This document shows positions 50,789 to 59,324 of a stretch of 64,000 nucleotides of DNA, one piece after another. The notes under the pieces were generated by a model. That model searched no databases, was not told the DNA's origin, and saw only the letters and a program-made list of their open reading frames with translations. The number at the start of each line of letters is the position of its first letter. Position 1 is the first letter of the stretch. Made by a program: the position numbers and the translations under genes. The DNA lies in the NCBI GenBank assembly GCA_947447265.1, contig CANFKC010000007.1:62001-126000 (forward strand), written 5' to 3'. This stretch comes from Chitinophagaceae bacterium. GTDB taxonomy: Bacteria; Bacteroidota; Bacteroidia; Chitinophagales; Chitinophagaceae.

Positions 50789-51487
50789 ATGCGCATATTA
50801 CTCTCCATAATTCTTTCATTTTTCATTACTACTGCTTGCTGTTAAACAGTAACCAAAGTGCTGGTGATAGATACGATTGTGGGGGATGTAAGCAATTTTG
50901 AGATTAATATAAGTCATCGTTTTGACTCAACGCCATGGAATAGCGAGATGTCTACTATTCATCCCCAAGTTGACACCCAAAACTCTCCTGCTGTTATCGT
51001 AAAATTTGAGAATGAATCTCCGACCTCAAGTTTGCGAATTCCTCTTGACGATTCAGGAGGATATATATCGTTTCACAATTTTTTTCGCCTTTCAGCAGAC
51101 ACAATTCGAATTAAAAAATTGCTAGTTTTCCACAACTGTTTTCCTGACACAGTAAAATACTTGCAGGGATGGTTCAGAAAATATCCTAGTGACACGTCAA
51201 GGCGATCTAAATTCTTAAAATCAAATTGTAGGATTGGAAGAATATATTTAAAGGAATGCAAAATGATATACCCTAAAAATATCTCAATAACTGTAAACAA
51301 CCTCGAATATCTTGCAGATGTTCAAGTTGCCTCAGAATCGCCTAGTAAATGGTATCACGGACACAAAATGAGAAACGAAAAGAGATTTTACAGGCGGCTA
51401 TCATCTGGGAAGCCATATAAGTGCTTTGCCGCAAAAGAAACATTAGTTCATTATATGCTTAAGATAAATATTGATTTGAAGCACTAA
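50789..51487 (+). pseudogene. Hypothetical lipoprotein gene interrupted by an in-frame stop codon
   Basis: An ATG at 50789 opens a lipoprotein signal peptide MRILLSIILSFFITTACC. Immediately after the two cysteines comes a TAA at 50843-50845. The same frame then continues without stop for 214 codons to 51487 (TVTKVLVIDTIVGDV onward). The signal peptide and the downstream protein in one frame imply that this was one lipoprotein gene of about 232 residues, now carrying a nonsense mutation. Alternatively translation restarts at the GTG at 50858 to give a 209-residue protein without export signal. The body has no motif I recognise; the C-terminal half is basic and rich in Lys and Arg. Confidence 0.7.
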
Positions 51488-51624
51488 ATATTATGCAACA
51501 CCTCAGCTTTCTCCTCTCCTCACCTCACTTCCACACAACCCAATTGCGCTAAGGGACCAATTTATAATTTACCATTTATAATTTACAATTGCAAAACCCG
51601 CTTTTATCTTTTGATTTTTTAAAA

Positions 51625-51632
51625 TACCTTTG
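51625..51632 (+). promoter_or_regulatory. Putative -7 promoter element of fbaB
   Basis: TACCTTTG matches TAnnTTTG and lies 27 bases before the ATG at 51660. It overlaps an in-frame TTG at 51630, ruling that out as the start. Confidence 0.55.
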
Positions 51633-51659
51633 CACCCGAATTTAAAAACTAACGATTAT

Positions 51660-52739
51660 ATGTCTTCAACAAAAATCCAGGAGTTGCTGGGCGACAAAGC
51701 CGAGTATTTTTTAGGGCATAAGTGCCAGACCATTGACAAATCTTCCATTCATGTACCTTCTCCTACTCATCTTGATGACGTATGGACAAACTCAAACCGC
51801 AACATACAAACGCTTCGCAGCCTGAATTCTATTTTGGATCATGGCCGTTTGGGTGGTACAGGTTATGTGTCTATCCTTCCTGTTGACCAGGGCATAGAGC
51901 ACAGTGGTGGTGCTTCGTTTGCGCCAAACCCTATTTATTTCGACCCTGAGAATATTGTGAAGCTAGCTATGGAAGGTGGTTGCAACGCAGTTGCTTCTAC
52001 TTATGGCGTTTTGGGTGCTGTTGCACGTAAGTACGCTCATAAAATACCAATGATCGTTAAAGTAAACCACAACGAATTCCTTACTTACCCTAATAAGTTC
52101 GACCAGATCATGTTCGGCACCATTAAGGATGCATGGAACATGGGTGCTGCGGCTATTGGCGCAACTATCTATTATGGCTCTGACGAAAGCGCACGCCAGA
52201 TAGTAGAAGTGGCTAAGGCTTTTGAATACGCTCATGAATTAGGTATGGCTACAGTATTGTGGTGCTACCTGCGTAATGGCGCCTTCAAGAAAGATGGCGT
52301 TGACTACCATACATCGGCCGACCTTACCGGACAGGCTAACCACCTGGGTGTAACTATCCAGGCAGATATCATCAAGCAGAAATTGCCAACTAACAATGGT
52401 GGTTACACAGCTATGAATGCTGGCGAAAATGCTAAAGCATATGGCAAGACCCACAAACTGGTTTACGACAAGTTAACTACCGACCACCCGATTGACCTTA
52501 CCCGTTACCAGGTAGCCAATTGCTACATGGGCCGCGTAGGCTTGATCAACTCAGGTGGTGAATCAAAAGGTGCTACTGACCTTGCAGAAGCAGTAACAAC
52601 AGCAGTTGTGAACAAGCGTGCTGGTGGTATGGGTCTTATCAGTGGCCGTAAAGCATTCCAGAAGGATATGAAGGTGGGTGTTGAATTGCTGAACTCTATT
52701 CAGGATGTTTACCTGGATGCTTCAGTTACTATCGCTTAA
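51660..52739 (+). CDS. fbaB: Fructose-bisphosphate aldolase class I (FbaB/DhnA type)
   Basis: FbaB splits fructose-1,6-bisphosphate into dihydroxyacetone phosphate and glyceraldehyde 3-phosphate through a Schiff base, without metal. The 359-residue product is closely similar to E. coli FbaB over its length, with [84 protein letters not shown] and the end [16 protein letters not shown]. The start is the ATG at 51660. It is a single-gene unit with its own promoter and a strong terminator. With fbp on the same chromosome segment it fits gluconeogenic and glycolytic flux. Confidence 0.96.
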   Translation: MSSTKIQELLGDKAEYFLGHKCQTIDKSSIHVPSPTHLDDVWTNSNRNIQTLRSLNSILDHGRLGGTGYVSILPVDQGIEHSGGASFAPNPIYFDPENIVKLAMEGGCNAVASTYGVLGAVARKYAHKIPMIVKVNHNEFLTYPNKFDQIMFGTIKDAWNMGAAAIGATIYYGSDESARQIVEVAKAFEYAHELGMATVLWCYLRNGAFKKDGVDYHTSADLTGQANHLGVTIQADIIKQKLPTNNGGYTAMNAGENAKAYGKTHKLVYDKLTTDHPIDLTRYQVANCYMGRVGLINSGGESKGATDLAEAVTTAVVNKRAGGMGLISGRKAFQKDMKVGVELLNSIQDVYLDASVTIA

Positions 52740-52760
52740 TTTTTCAGAGACATAATTCTT

Positions 52761-52797
52761 CAAAGGGCTTGCCAGATGGCAGGCCCTTTGTTTTTTG
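52761..52797 (+). terminator. Rho-independent terminator of fbaB
   Basis: A 13-bp stem with one G-U pair (52761-52773 with 52778-52790), 4-base loop and a run of seven T form a strong terminator 21 bases after the stop. Confidence 0.9.
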
Positions 52798-52819
52798 GCA
52801 TTGTTTGCTTTTTCATTCT

Positions 52820-52827
52820 TAAATTTG
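52820..52827 (+). promoter_or_regulatory. Putative promoter of the Uma2 gene
   Basis: TAAATTTG matches TAnnTTTG, with a TTTG at 52794-52797 about 22 bases upstream. It lies 14 bases before the ATG at 52842. Confidence 0.45.
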
Positions 52828-52841
52828 TAAAAAGCCCACGA

Positions 52842-53438
52842 ATGAAGTACGCTGATCTGGATCTGGATAAAGTTTATACTTATGCTGATTATTTCAGCTG
52901 GGATTTCGATGAGCGGGTGGAATTGATAAAAGGAAAGGTTTTTAAAATTAACCAGCCGGACCTTATTCACCAATTGATTTCTTCCCGAATCCATATAAAG
53001 CTTGGCTCCTACCTCGATGGAAAGAAGTGTGAGGTTTTCTCAGCCCCATTTGATGTAAGGTTACCACGTAAATCTAAAGAGGATAGAGACATCATTACGG
53101 TTGTGCAGCCAGATATTTGTGTAGTATGCAACCCTGAAATTTTGGATAGCAGGGCGTGCCTTGGCGCACCCGATATTGTTGTTGAAATCCTTTCTCCGTC
53201 AAATACCGAAAAGGAGCTCAAGTATAAATATGAAGTTTACGAAGAGGCCGGTGTAAAAGAGTATTGGGTAATATTTCCTGCAGGGGAATCAATTATGATG
53301 TACACGCTTGTAGAGGGTAAGTTTGTGGCTTCGAGGTTTATGTTTGCAGGGGACGTTTTTACATCGGCAGTTTTGCCAGGTTTCTCACTTGACCTTAAAC
53401 AGCTGTTTGCAAACATACCTGGGAGGGAAGAAGAGTAG
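52842..53438 (+). CDS. Uma2-family (DUF820) restriction-endonuclease-fold protein
   Basis: The 198-residue product has the DUF820/Uma2 pattern: YTYADYFSWDFDERVELIKGKVFKI, HQLISSRIHIKLGSYL, the PD-(D/E)xK-type core VVQPDICVVCNPE...GAPDIVVEILSPSN, and KYEVYEEAGVKEYWVIFPA. The fold is that of a nuclease with aspartate, glutamate and lysine-like residues in place, but no member is well characterised. I use the ATG at 52842, because the longer frame from 52776 includes the fbaB terminator and the promoter element. Many such genes occur as isolated chromosomal copies. Confidence 0.87.
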   Translation: MKYADLDLDKVYTYADYFSWDFDERVELIKGKVFKINQPDLIHQLISSRIHIKLGSYLDGKKCEVFSAPFDVRLPRKSKEDRDIITVVQPDICVVCNPEILDSRACLGAPDIVVEILSPSNTEKELKYKYEVYEEAGVKEYWVIFPAGESIMMYTLVEGKFVASRFMFAGDVFTSAVLPGFSLDLKQLFANIPGREEE

Positions 53439-53463
53439 TTAACCATTTCAATACGTTAGTAAT

Positions 53464-53499
53464 AATCAGGGCTGGCCATTTGTTTGACCAGCCCTGATT
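53464..53499. terminator. Bidirectional hairpin terminator
   Basis: A 12-bp stem (53464-53475 with 53488-53499) and 12-base loop lies between the converging Uma2 and smc genes. Confidence 0.75.
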
Positions 53500-53592
53500 T
53501 ATTTTGTCTGAACTATGATTTTAATATCATTCGTTTTGATTGAGCTGATTTGTTCTTTCGGAGACAGCCGACAGCCAATTGCCAACTGTAAA

Positions 53593-56500
53593 CTAATTCA
53601 AGCTCCTAAAGTCAACTGGTACTAATTTACTTACACCCGGCTCCTGCATGGTTACGCCATATATTACGTCAACGGCAGCCATGGTTTGCTTGTTGTGGGT
53701 AACAATGATGAACTGTGAGTTGTCGGAGAACTTACGGATCATCTGTGTGAACTTACCTACGTTAGCGTCATCGAGCGGCGCATCCACCTCATCGAGGATA
53801 CAGAATGGAGCGGGCTTAATGAGGTATATCGCAAACAGGAACGCAGTAGACGTAAGCGTTTTTTCACCACCCGAAAGCTGGGTAAGCGTACTTGGTTTTT
53901 TACCTTTTGGTTGCGCGTAAATTTCGATGCCGCTATCGGCCAGATTATTAGGGTCGGTAAGGCGGAGGTCGCAACTGTCTTCGGCGGTGAAGAGGGCTTT
54001 AAACACCTCTACGAAGTTGGTACGCACCAGATCAAATGTTTCGCGGAACTTAGCATTAGCTGTATTCTCCACTTCTTCAATGGTGGAAAGCAGGGAGTCT
54101 TTGGCGTTCACGAGGTCATTGCGTTGTTCTACAATAAAGTCGTGGCGCACTTTCATTTCGGTATATGCCTCTATGGCTGTCGGGTTTACTTCACCCATAT
54201 TATCGAGGCGCTTTTTCATGCGCTCGGTTTCTGAGGTCAGCTCTTCTATGCTCTGCTCGCCTGTGCGTGGTTCGCCCAATATATCATCGAGCTTTACCTT
54301 GAATTCAATGGCCAGCCTTTCACTCATGCCTGCAACCTGCAGCTTCATGGTGTTGAGTTTATCTTTTATGGTTTGTAACAGTAATTCGGCATGTTCTTTT
54401 TCGCGACGTTTCTGGTTCAGCTGGCTTTCCTGTGCGCTGATGCCATTACGCATGGTATAGTAGTCGCGGTCTTTTTCATTAAGGGTGCGCTCATCACTTT
54501 CCTTGCGGGTCATGAGTTGGTATAACTCTTCATCGCCTGCATGGAGCGTCTTTTCGGTATCTTCCAGCTGTTTATTAATTTCCTGTAGTTGCTCGCTGTT
54601 GCTGCTTATCTGGCGCTTCAGGTCGGCAAGCTGGTTGTTGCGGAACTGTAGTTCCTGCTTCAGGCTTTCCAGTTTACTTTGCTGGCGCGTGCAGGCAATG
54701 TTGTGCTGGTTGTATTGCGCCGTTACTTCGTTAAACGTAGTTTCCACTGCGCGGAACTCAGCGTCGGCAGCCTGTATGTTTTGCTGTAATACCTGTAAGT
54801 CTCCAGTAATTTCTTCCAGTTGTGTGCGGGTATCCTGCACACTATCGTGCGTATCTTCCAGTTGCGCCTGCAGATCTTCCAGCCTCTTTTCACCACCCTG
54901 GTTCAGGTGTTCGAAATTCTCAATTTTGTTTTTGAGATTTACGAGGCTGTTCTGCAAGCGGTTTATTTCCTGCCTTGCCTGCTCTATGGCACGGTCGTTC
55001 AGTTCGCTGTTGAAGCCGGTTATTTTGGTCTGGGTATCAGCAATAAATTGTTTGAGTTCGGTTGTTGTGGTTTTGAGGTCTTCAATTTCTTTAGCCAGCC
55101 TTTCCAGATTTTTGCCACGACCTATTTTATTGCCCTCGAACAAACCTACCGAGCCACCGCCCAAGGTATATTTACCCCTTATCATCTTGCCACTCTTATC
55201 CACCAATACCGTTCCGAAATGTAAGTTGGCGCTGGTTATATCGGCACTGTTTTCTGTTATGTAAACATGGCCCAGCAAGCGTTTTGCAAGTTCGGCATAT
55301 TGGTCATCCACCGTAACCAGGCTTAGCGCTGGTATTGCGTTGGCTGGTACTTCTGTTGCCGGTGGTGTGTATTCGCCCAGGTGATCAAGAATAAAGAAAT
55401 TGGCTTTACCTTTTTTATTGCTTTCCAATAAAGACAGCGCCTTAGCAGCTTCGCTGGTATTAGCTACGAGGTAATAGTTAAGGTAGTTATCCAGTACGTT
55501 TTCAAGCGCGGTACGGTATTCATTTTTTACTACGAATACATCGCTTAATAATGGCGCTGTATTATCCCACTCTTTATTTTTCTTCAGGAACTTAATACTA
55601 TCCGGGTAGCCTTCCAAACTATCCATCAATGACTTCAACAAATCGTGCTCATTGCGGCGGGAATCCAGCTTGCGGTTTTCTTCCACCAGCTTGGCGCGGT
55701 AGGTTTCCATCTGCGCCTGGCTTTCCAGTATTTTGGTTTTTACTTCTTCGTGTTTGGTTACGAGGTCTTCCAGCTCTTCCCGTTTATCTTCCAGTTTTTC
55801 CTCGGTATCTTTTTGTTCTACATTCAGTTGGCTGATCTGGCTGCCACGTTGGGCCTTTTCACTTTGCACCTGCTGAATGCTGCGCTGTATGTTCATAACA
55901 GAGGTATCTGCTATGGCTACTTTTTTCTCGGCTTCAAACTGGCTACGCTGCCTTTGCTGGAAGTCGTTGCGCATTTGTTCGAGTACGCGTTTCTTTTCAT
56001 CGAATGCAATACGTTTTTCGTCAACCGACTTTCGCAGGTTTTCGAGTTCCGTCCGCATCTTTTCCAATGCTTCTGTTTCCTCGGTTATCTGCTGCTGCGA
56101 GAAGGCTATAGAGTCTTCCAGCTTTTGAGACTGGCCACCAGCGCCGGATAGGAAATCACGGAGGTTCTTCTCTCTTTCTTTAAGGTGCTCCAGCTTTTGC
56201 GCCGCGAGCTTTTTATCCCCTTCCAACTGGCGGAGACGATTCGTAAGGTCGTTGAATTGTTTCTGCAGGCCGTTAAGCTCCTGCTCTTTTTCTATCAGCT
56301 TTACTTTTTGTTGTTCTACCGATGCCTCTTCAGTAGCGACTATTGCTTCCAGTTGTGTGCGGCGGTCGGTTTCGGTATTGTTCTGGTCGTTAAGGGTTTT
56401 GTATTGTTCGTTGAAGTGTTCCAGCGAAGCCTTAGCCAGCTCGATGCTCACTTCTTTAAACTCGCCCTTTACGGCAAAATATCGTTCCGCCTTGCGGGCC

Positions 56501-57123
56501 TGGCTTTCCAGTGTGCGGAGGTTATTACCAATCTCGAACAATAAGTCCTCGATACGGGCAATATCCAGTTCTGTGGCTTCCAGCTTTTGCTTGGCTTCTT
56601 TCTTCCTTGTTTTGTATATAGATATACCAGCAGCCTGTTCCAGCATGCGGCGGCGGGAGCCTTCTTTATCTTTAATGATATCATCAACCATCCCAAGTTC
56701 AATGATAGCATAAGAGTCGTTGCTCACCCCTGTATCTAAAAACAGGTTGTGAATATCTTTTAAGCGGCAACTAACGTCGTTAAGACGGTATTCGCTTTCG
56801 CCGTTTTTATAAAATTTACGGGTAATGGTAACAGTGGTAAACTCCGTAGGCAACAGGTTGCGGGTATTTTCGAATGTAAGGGATACTTCGGCCATACCGG
56901 AACCAGAGCGGGTACGCGAACCATTGAAGATAAGGTCTTCCAGGTTATCGGACCTCAGCGCTTTAATTTTATGCTCGCCGATAACCCAGCGGATTGCATC
57001 CACTATATTCGATTTGCCGCAGCCGTTGGGGCCAACGATACCTGTTATGGGGTTATCTAATATAATGTGGGTCTTGTCGGCAAACGACTTAAACCCTTTT
57101 ATTTCAAGCGATTTTAACTTCAA
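53593..57123 (-). CDS. smc: Chromosome segregation and condensation protein SMC
   Basis: SMC dimers organise and segregate the chromosome by ATP-driven loop extrusion. The protein has the Walker A motif GPNGCGKS at residues 31-38, long coiled coils with a hinge at about residues 510-650 (EGYPDSIKFLKKN, DNYLNYYLVANTSEAAKAL, VDKSGKMIRGKYTLGGGSVG), and the C-terminal signature QLSGGEKTLTSTAFLFAIY with Walker B PFCILDEVDAPLDDANV. I start it at a TTG at 57123, giving 1176 residues beginning MKLKSLEIKGFKSFADK, the family's normal start. The longer frame begins inside a TACATTTG promoter element. Its kleisin partners are not in this window. Confidence 0.95.
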   Translation of the reverse strand: MKLKSLEIKGFKSFADKTHIILDNPITGIVGPNGCGKSNIVDAIRWVIGEHKIKALRSDNLEDLIFNGSRTRSGSGMAEVSLTFENTRNLLPTEFTTVTITRKFYKNGESEYRLNDVSCRLKDIHNLFLDTGVSNDSYAIIELGMVDDIIKDKEGSRRRMLEQAAGISIYKTRKKEAKQKLEATELDIARIEDLLFEIGNNLRTLESQARKAERYFAVKGEFKEVSIELAKASLEHFNEQYKTLNDQNNTETDRRTQLEAIVATEEASVEQQKVKLIEKEQELNGLQKQFNDLTNRLRQLEGDKKLAAQKLEHLKEREKNLRDFLSGAGGQSQKLEDSIAFSQQQITEETEALEKMRTELENLRKSVDEKRIAFDEKKRVLEQMRNDFQQRQRSQFEAEKKVAIADTSVMNIQRSIQQVQSEKAQRGSQISQLNVEQKDTEEKLEDKREELEDLVTKHEEVKTKILESQAQMETYRAKLVEENRKLDSRRNEHDLLKSLMDSLEGYPDSIKFLKKNKEWDNTAPLLSDVFVVKNEYRTALENVLDNYLNYYLVANTSEAAKALSLLESNKKGKANFFILDHLGEYTPPATEVPANAIPALSLVTVDDQYAELAKRLLGHVYITENSADITSANLHFGTVLVDKSGKMIRGKYTLGGGSVGLFEGNKIGRGKNLERLAKEIEDLKTTTTELKQFIADTQTKITGFNSELNDRAIEQARQEINRLQNSLVNLKNKIENFEHLNQGGEKRLEDLQAQLEDTHDSVQDTRTQLEEITGDLQVLQQNIQAADAEFRAVETTFNEVTAQYNQHNIACTRQQSKLESLKQELQFRNNQLADLKRQISSNSEQLQEINKQLEDTEKTLHAGDEELYQLMTRKESDERTLNEKDRDYYTMRNGISAQESQLNQKRREKEHAELLLQTIKDKLNTMKLQVAGMSERLAIEFKVKLDDILGEPRTGEQSIEELTSETERMKKRLDNMGEVNPTAIEAYTEMKVRHDFIVEQRNDLVNAKDSLLSTIEEVENTANAKFRETFDLVRTNFVEVFKALFTAEDSCDLRLTDPNNLADSGIEIYAQPKGKKPSTLTQLSGGEKTLTSTAFLFAIYLIKPAPFCILDEVDAPLDDANVGKFTQMIRKFSDNSQFIIVTHNKQTMAAVDVIYGVTMQEPGVSKLVPVDFRSLN

Positions 57124-57150
57124 AGTAAATAGTTTTGGGATTGTGGATTG

Positions 57151-57158
57151 CAAATGTA
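57151..57158 (-). promoter_or_regulatory. Putative -7 promoter element of smc
   Basis: The minus strand reads TACATTTG, matching TAnnTTTG, 27 bases before the TTG start of smc. Confidence 0.5.
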
Positions 57159-57220
57159 ACCATAATAGGGTTTTTTAGTAGCATATTTTAAAAATTTGCG
57201 AAGTATGGGGTGGACCTCAT

Positions 57221-57252
57221 CCCCTGCCCTTTCTCCGAAGGAGAAGGGAGAG
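57221..57252. repeat. Palindrome CCCTTTCTCC-GAAG-GAGAAGGG
   Basis: An 8-9-bp stem with GAAG-type loop lies just upstream of smc. Similar CT-rich palindromes occur between genes in many Bacteroidota genomes. Confidence 0.55.
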
Positions 57253-57325
57253 CGTACGTTTGCGCAGTCGCGCAATTGTAATTGCGGTAAATAGAGACGA
57301 TAAATTGAATTTCTGTTTTTGTTAA

Positions 57326-57510
57326 TGGGTTGTGAAGTGGTGCCTGAAAAAATGGAAAACGTACCGTAGCGGTTAGGGCAACCGCAAGGGATTTGCCGCT
57401 ACGGATGTTGGTTAAGGGGTGGTTAAACGGTGCCTGCAAAATTGAAAAAGTACCCGTGTGGCCAGGGCAACCGCAAGGGATTGCCCCTACATTAGTTGAT
57501 GGGTGGTTTG
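57326..57510 (+). repeat. Two tandem copies of a GGGCAACCGCAAGGGAT repeat
   Basis: Two imperfect copies of about 90 bases share GGTGCCTG, then GTACC or GTACCC, then GGGCAACCGCAAGGGAT and a following GGTTAA/GTTGAT segment. In the first copy CCGTAGCGG (57364-57372) and CCGCTACGG (57396-57404) form a perfect stem around the core. The second copy has lost that pairing. Confidence 0.75.
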
Positions 57511-57864
57511 GTTTTAAACGGGTCAATGCTGCGTTCATAATGCTGAAATTATGGCGTTGCCGCGGAGTAGCAAAATTGCTTTAGAATGGTGCGTAGTAAA
57601 GTGCAAATGGTTTGCAGTTAAGTGCGTGGGATTTTTATATTCTGACACAGGGTTAAAAAGCATGGCATGAGCGGAAGGCGCTATCTGTTTGTAGTAAACC
57701 AGATTGTGTAGGACGAATACCAGTGAGGGCTATGTCATTGACTTATGGAGGTTTTTAATGAAAAACCCACTTTGACTTGTCAACGTGAGTCTCTATTCAG
57801 CGCGCTGCAATCAAGCTCCAATGACATTCCTGCATTGACGTGGCTGCACCGACCCTCAATAAAC

Positions 57865-57965
57865 GGTCTTTGCGAGGCCCTTCGCCGAAGCAATCTCAAA
57901 ATAGCATGGGAACTCCTTGTAAAGTCCAGCACTCGTGAGATTGCTTCGCTACGCTCGCAAAGACC
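57865..57965. repeat. Inverted repeat of the TTGCGAG...GAAGCAATCTC type
   Basis: The left arm (57865-57897, GGTCTTTGCGAG...GAAGCAATCTC) and right arm (57937-57965, GAGATTGCTTCG...CTCGCAAAGACC) are inverted, with about 39 bases between them. This resembles a well-known dispersed intergenic repeat of bacterial genomes. Confidence 0.75.
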
Positions 57966-58046
57966 AGCTTTTTTGTACTTGTCATTGGCAGCGCAGCGAA
58001 GGAACTGATACACGACGTTCTTGCACGACACGACTGCTTATATAAA

Positions 58047-58214
58047 GATACTTCGCTTCGCTCAGCTGACAGAGCAAAAACAGGGTAATAAAATGAAACT
58101 AATACCCGAGTACCCTGCCTTTGTCCTGCTGAGCCAGGAAGCACCTACAGTAAGATGTATAGACAAGCCGCATGTGAAAGATACTTCGCTGCGCTCAGCA
58201 TGACAAAGCAAAAA
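58047..58214 (+). repeat. Direct repeat GATACTTCGCTxCGCTCAGC
   Basis: Two copies, 58047-58080 and 58179-58214, share GATACTTCGCT, CGCTCAGC, TGACA and GCAAAAA and are separated by about 100 bases. This is another known type of dispersed intergenic repeat. Confidence 0.7.
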
Positions 58215-58335
58215 ATTGTCTGATGCAGTGGTTCAACACCTTCGGCGTTGGCGTTTATTTTGTTGGCACCCGCCGGTATCACCCACTAGTGTTCGAAACA
58301 TGGTTTCTAGCACATTTTCCTACCAAAAATTGGGT

Positions 58336-58403
58336 AGTCCCTATGGGACATGAGCCCATTATTTTTATATTTTGCTACAGAGCGGTAGTTCCTAACGGAA
58401 CAT
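58336..58403. repeat. Two small palindromes of the AGTTCCTAACGGAACAT type
   Basis: AGTCCCTATGGGACAT at 58336-58351 and AGTTCCTAACGGAACAT at 58387-58403 share the same layout (arm, CTA or CTAAC loop, arm) with matched changes in both arms, so pairing is kept. Confidence 0.65.
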
Positions 58404-58556
58404 TTTCAACTACGATTACAGTGTTTCGAACACTTGTGGGTTGCACCGGCGGCTATTCATGTTTAAGTCCCTCGGACTATGGTGATATTTAAGGCTAATA
58501 ATAAGCTGCTATCAATTTTAATAATTTATCCTGCGATTAACTTACCCAAACATATA

Positions 58557-58578
58557 GAGACGCAATATTTTGCGTCTC
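58557..58578. repeat. Palindrome GAGACGCAA-TATT-TTGCGTCTC
   Basis: A perfect 9-bp stem around a TATT loop. It is followed by CACG and does not lie directly after a gene, so it is a repeat rather than a terminator. Confidence 0.7.
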
Positions 58579-58640
58579 CACGTAAAACCTGAACAATAAT
58601 ATTGATGACTGTTCATTATAAAGTGCTGTTTTTGTATTGG

Positions 58641-58710
58641 GTAGCACCTACGGAGCATGGTGCCTAAACGCAAGCAAATACTACCAAGCGGTAACTCCTA
58701 ACGGAGTATT
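58641..58710. repeat. Two more palindromes of the CCTAACGGA type
   Basis: GTAGCACCTACGGAGCATGG at 58641-58660 and AACTCCTAACGGAGTATT at 58693-58710 belong to the same set as those at 58336-58403. Confidence 0.6.
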
Positions 58711-58777
58711 ACAATTGAGTGGTAGTGCATACTCTGAACGAAGTTGCGGCGCTATTCTTTTGAAAAATGTCCCTTAA

Positions 58778-59314
58778 TCATTGCTTCACCCTAAACAACA
58801 CACATTCCCGCAACCTTTCATCGTGCGCAAGTAAAGGGTGCATAAAATTATCTTGCTGCTGCATGCCTATTTTTTTCATGACGTGTATGGAGGGGAGGTT
58901 GATTTTGGGGGCTATGGCGAATATTTCGGAGAGGTGGAGGGTGGTGAAGGCATATTGCAGGCACCTTTGGGCGCCTTCGGTAGCGAAGCCATGGTGCCAG
59001 TGCGTTTTGGCAAGGCGCCAACCTATGTCAGTGCAGGGTGTGAAGTGCGCCTCGTAGGTAGGGTCGGCAAGGCCAATGAAGCCGATGAATTCACCGGTAT
59101 CGAGGCGGTCAACGGCAAAGTAGCAATAACCTTTTGCTGCAAAAAGGGTTTGCATACGCGCTACAAAAGCCGCCGTTTGTTCGTAGGTATTTACCGATGG
59201 GAAAAACTCCATTACGTCAGGGTCTGCATTAATAGCCGCCATCAAGGGGATGTCTGCGGCCTGCCAGTTTCTAAAGCCGAGTCGCGCCGAGTGAAATACA
59301 TAGTTGTTTGCCAT
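58778..59314 (-). CDS. GNAT-family N-acetyltransferase (RimJ/RimL type)
   Basis: The 178-residue product follows the Acetyltransf_3 pattern: TARLGFRNW-like start (SARLGFRNWQAADIPLMAAI), INADPDVMEFFPS, IGFIGLADPTYEAHFTPCTDIGWRLAKTHWHHGFATEGAQRCLQYAF with the acetyl-CoA binding turn, and NLPSIHVMKKIGM near the end. Such enzymes acetylate ribosomal protein N-termini or small molecules. The substrate is unknown. It lies 10 bases downstream of the FAD oxidoreductase gene, so the two are probably cotranscribed. Confidence 0.92.
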   Translation of the reverse strand: MANNYVFHSARLGFRNWQAADIPLMAAINADPDVMEFFPSVNTYEQTAAFVARMQTLFAAKGYCYFAVDRLDTGEFIGFIGLADPTYEAHFTPCTDIGWRLAKTHWHHGFATEGAQRCLQYAFTTLHLSEIFAIAPKINLPSIHVMKKIGMQQQDNFMHPLLAHDERLRECVLFRVKQ

Positions 59315-59324
59315 TGACGTCAGT

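Larger units (their letters stand above)
57124..58777. other. 1.65-kb non-coding region packed with palindromic repeats
   Basis: Between the smc promoter and the GNAT gene I find no gene but at least six separate kinds of inverted or direct repeat, each listed below. Short open frames here are unrelated to known proteins and are made of repeat sequence. Confidence 0.7.

Noticed and set aside
50602-50901. 99-codon frame downstream of the YtxH trio
   Set aside because: It runs through a double-hairpin repeat and overlaps the lipoprotein signal peptide in another frame.
54485-55264. Long (259-codon) open frame antisense to smc
   Set aside because: It is Ser/Cys/Leu-rich in the way that the complement of a coiled-coil gene always is; smc explains the region.
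57393-58492. Several short frames in the repeat-rich gap after smc
   Set aside because: They are translations of palindromic repeats and have no recognisable domains.
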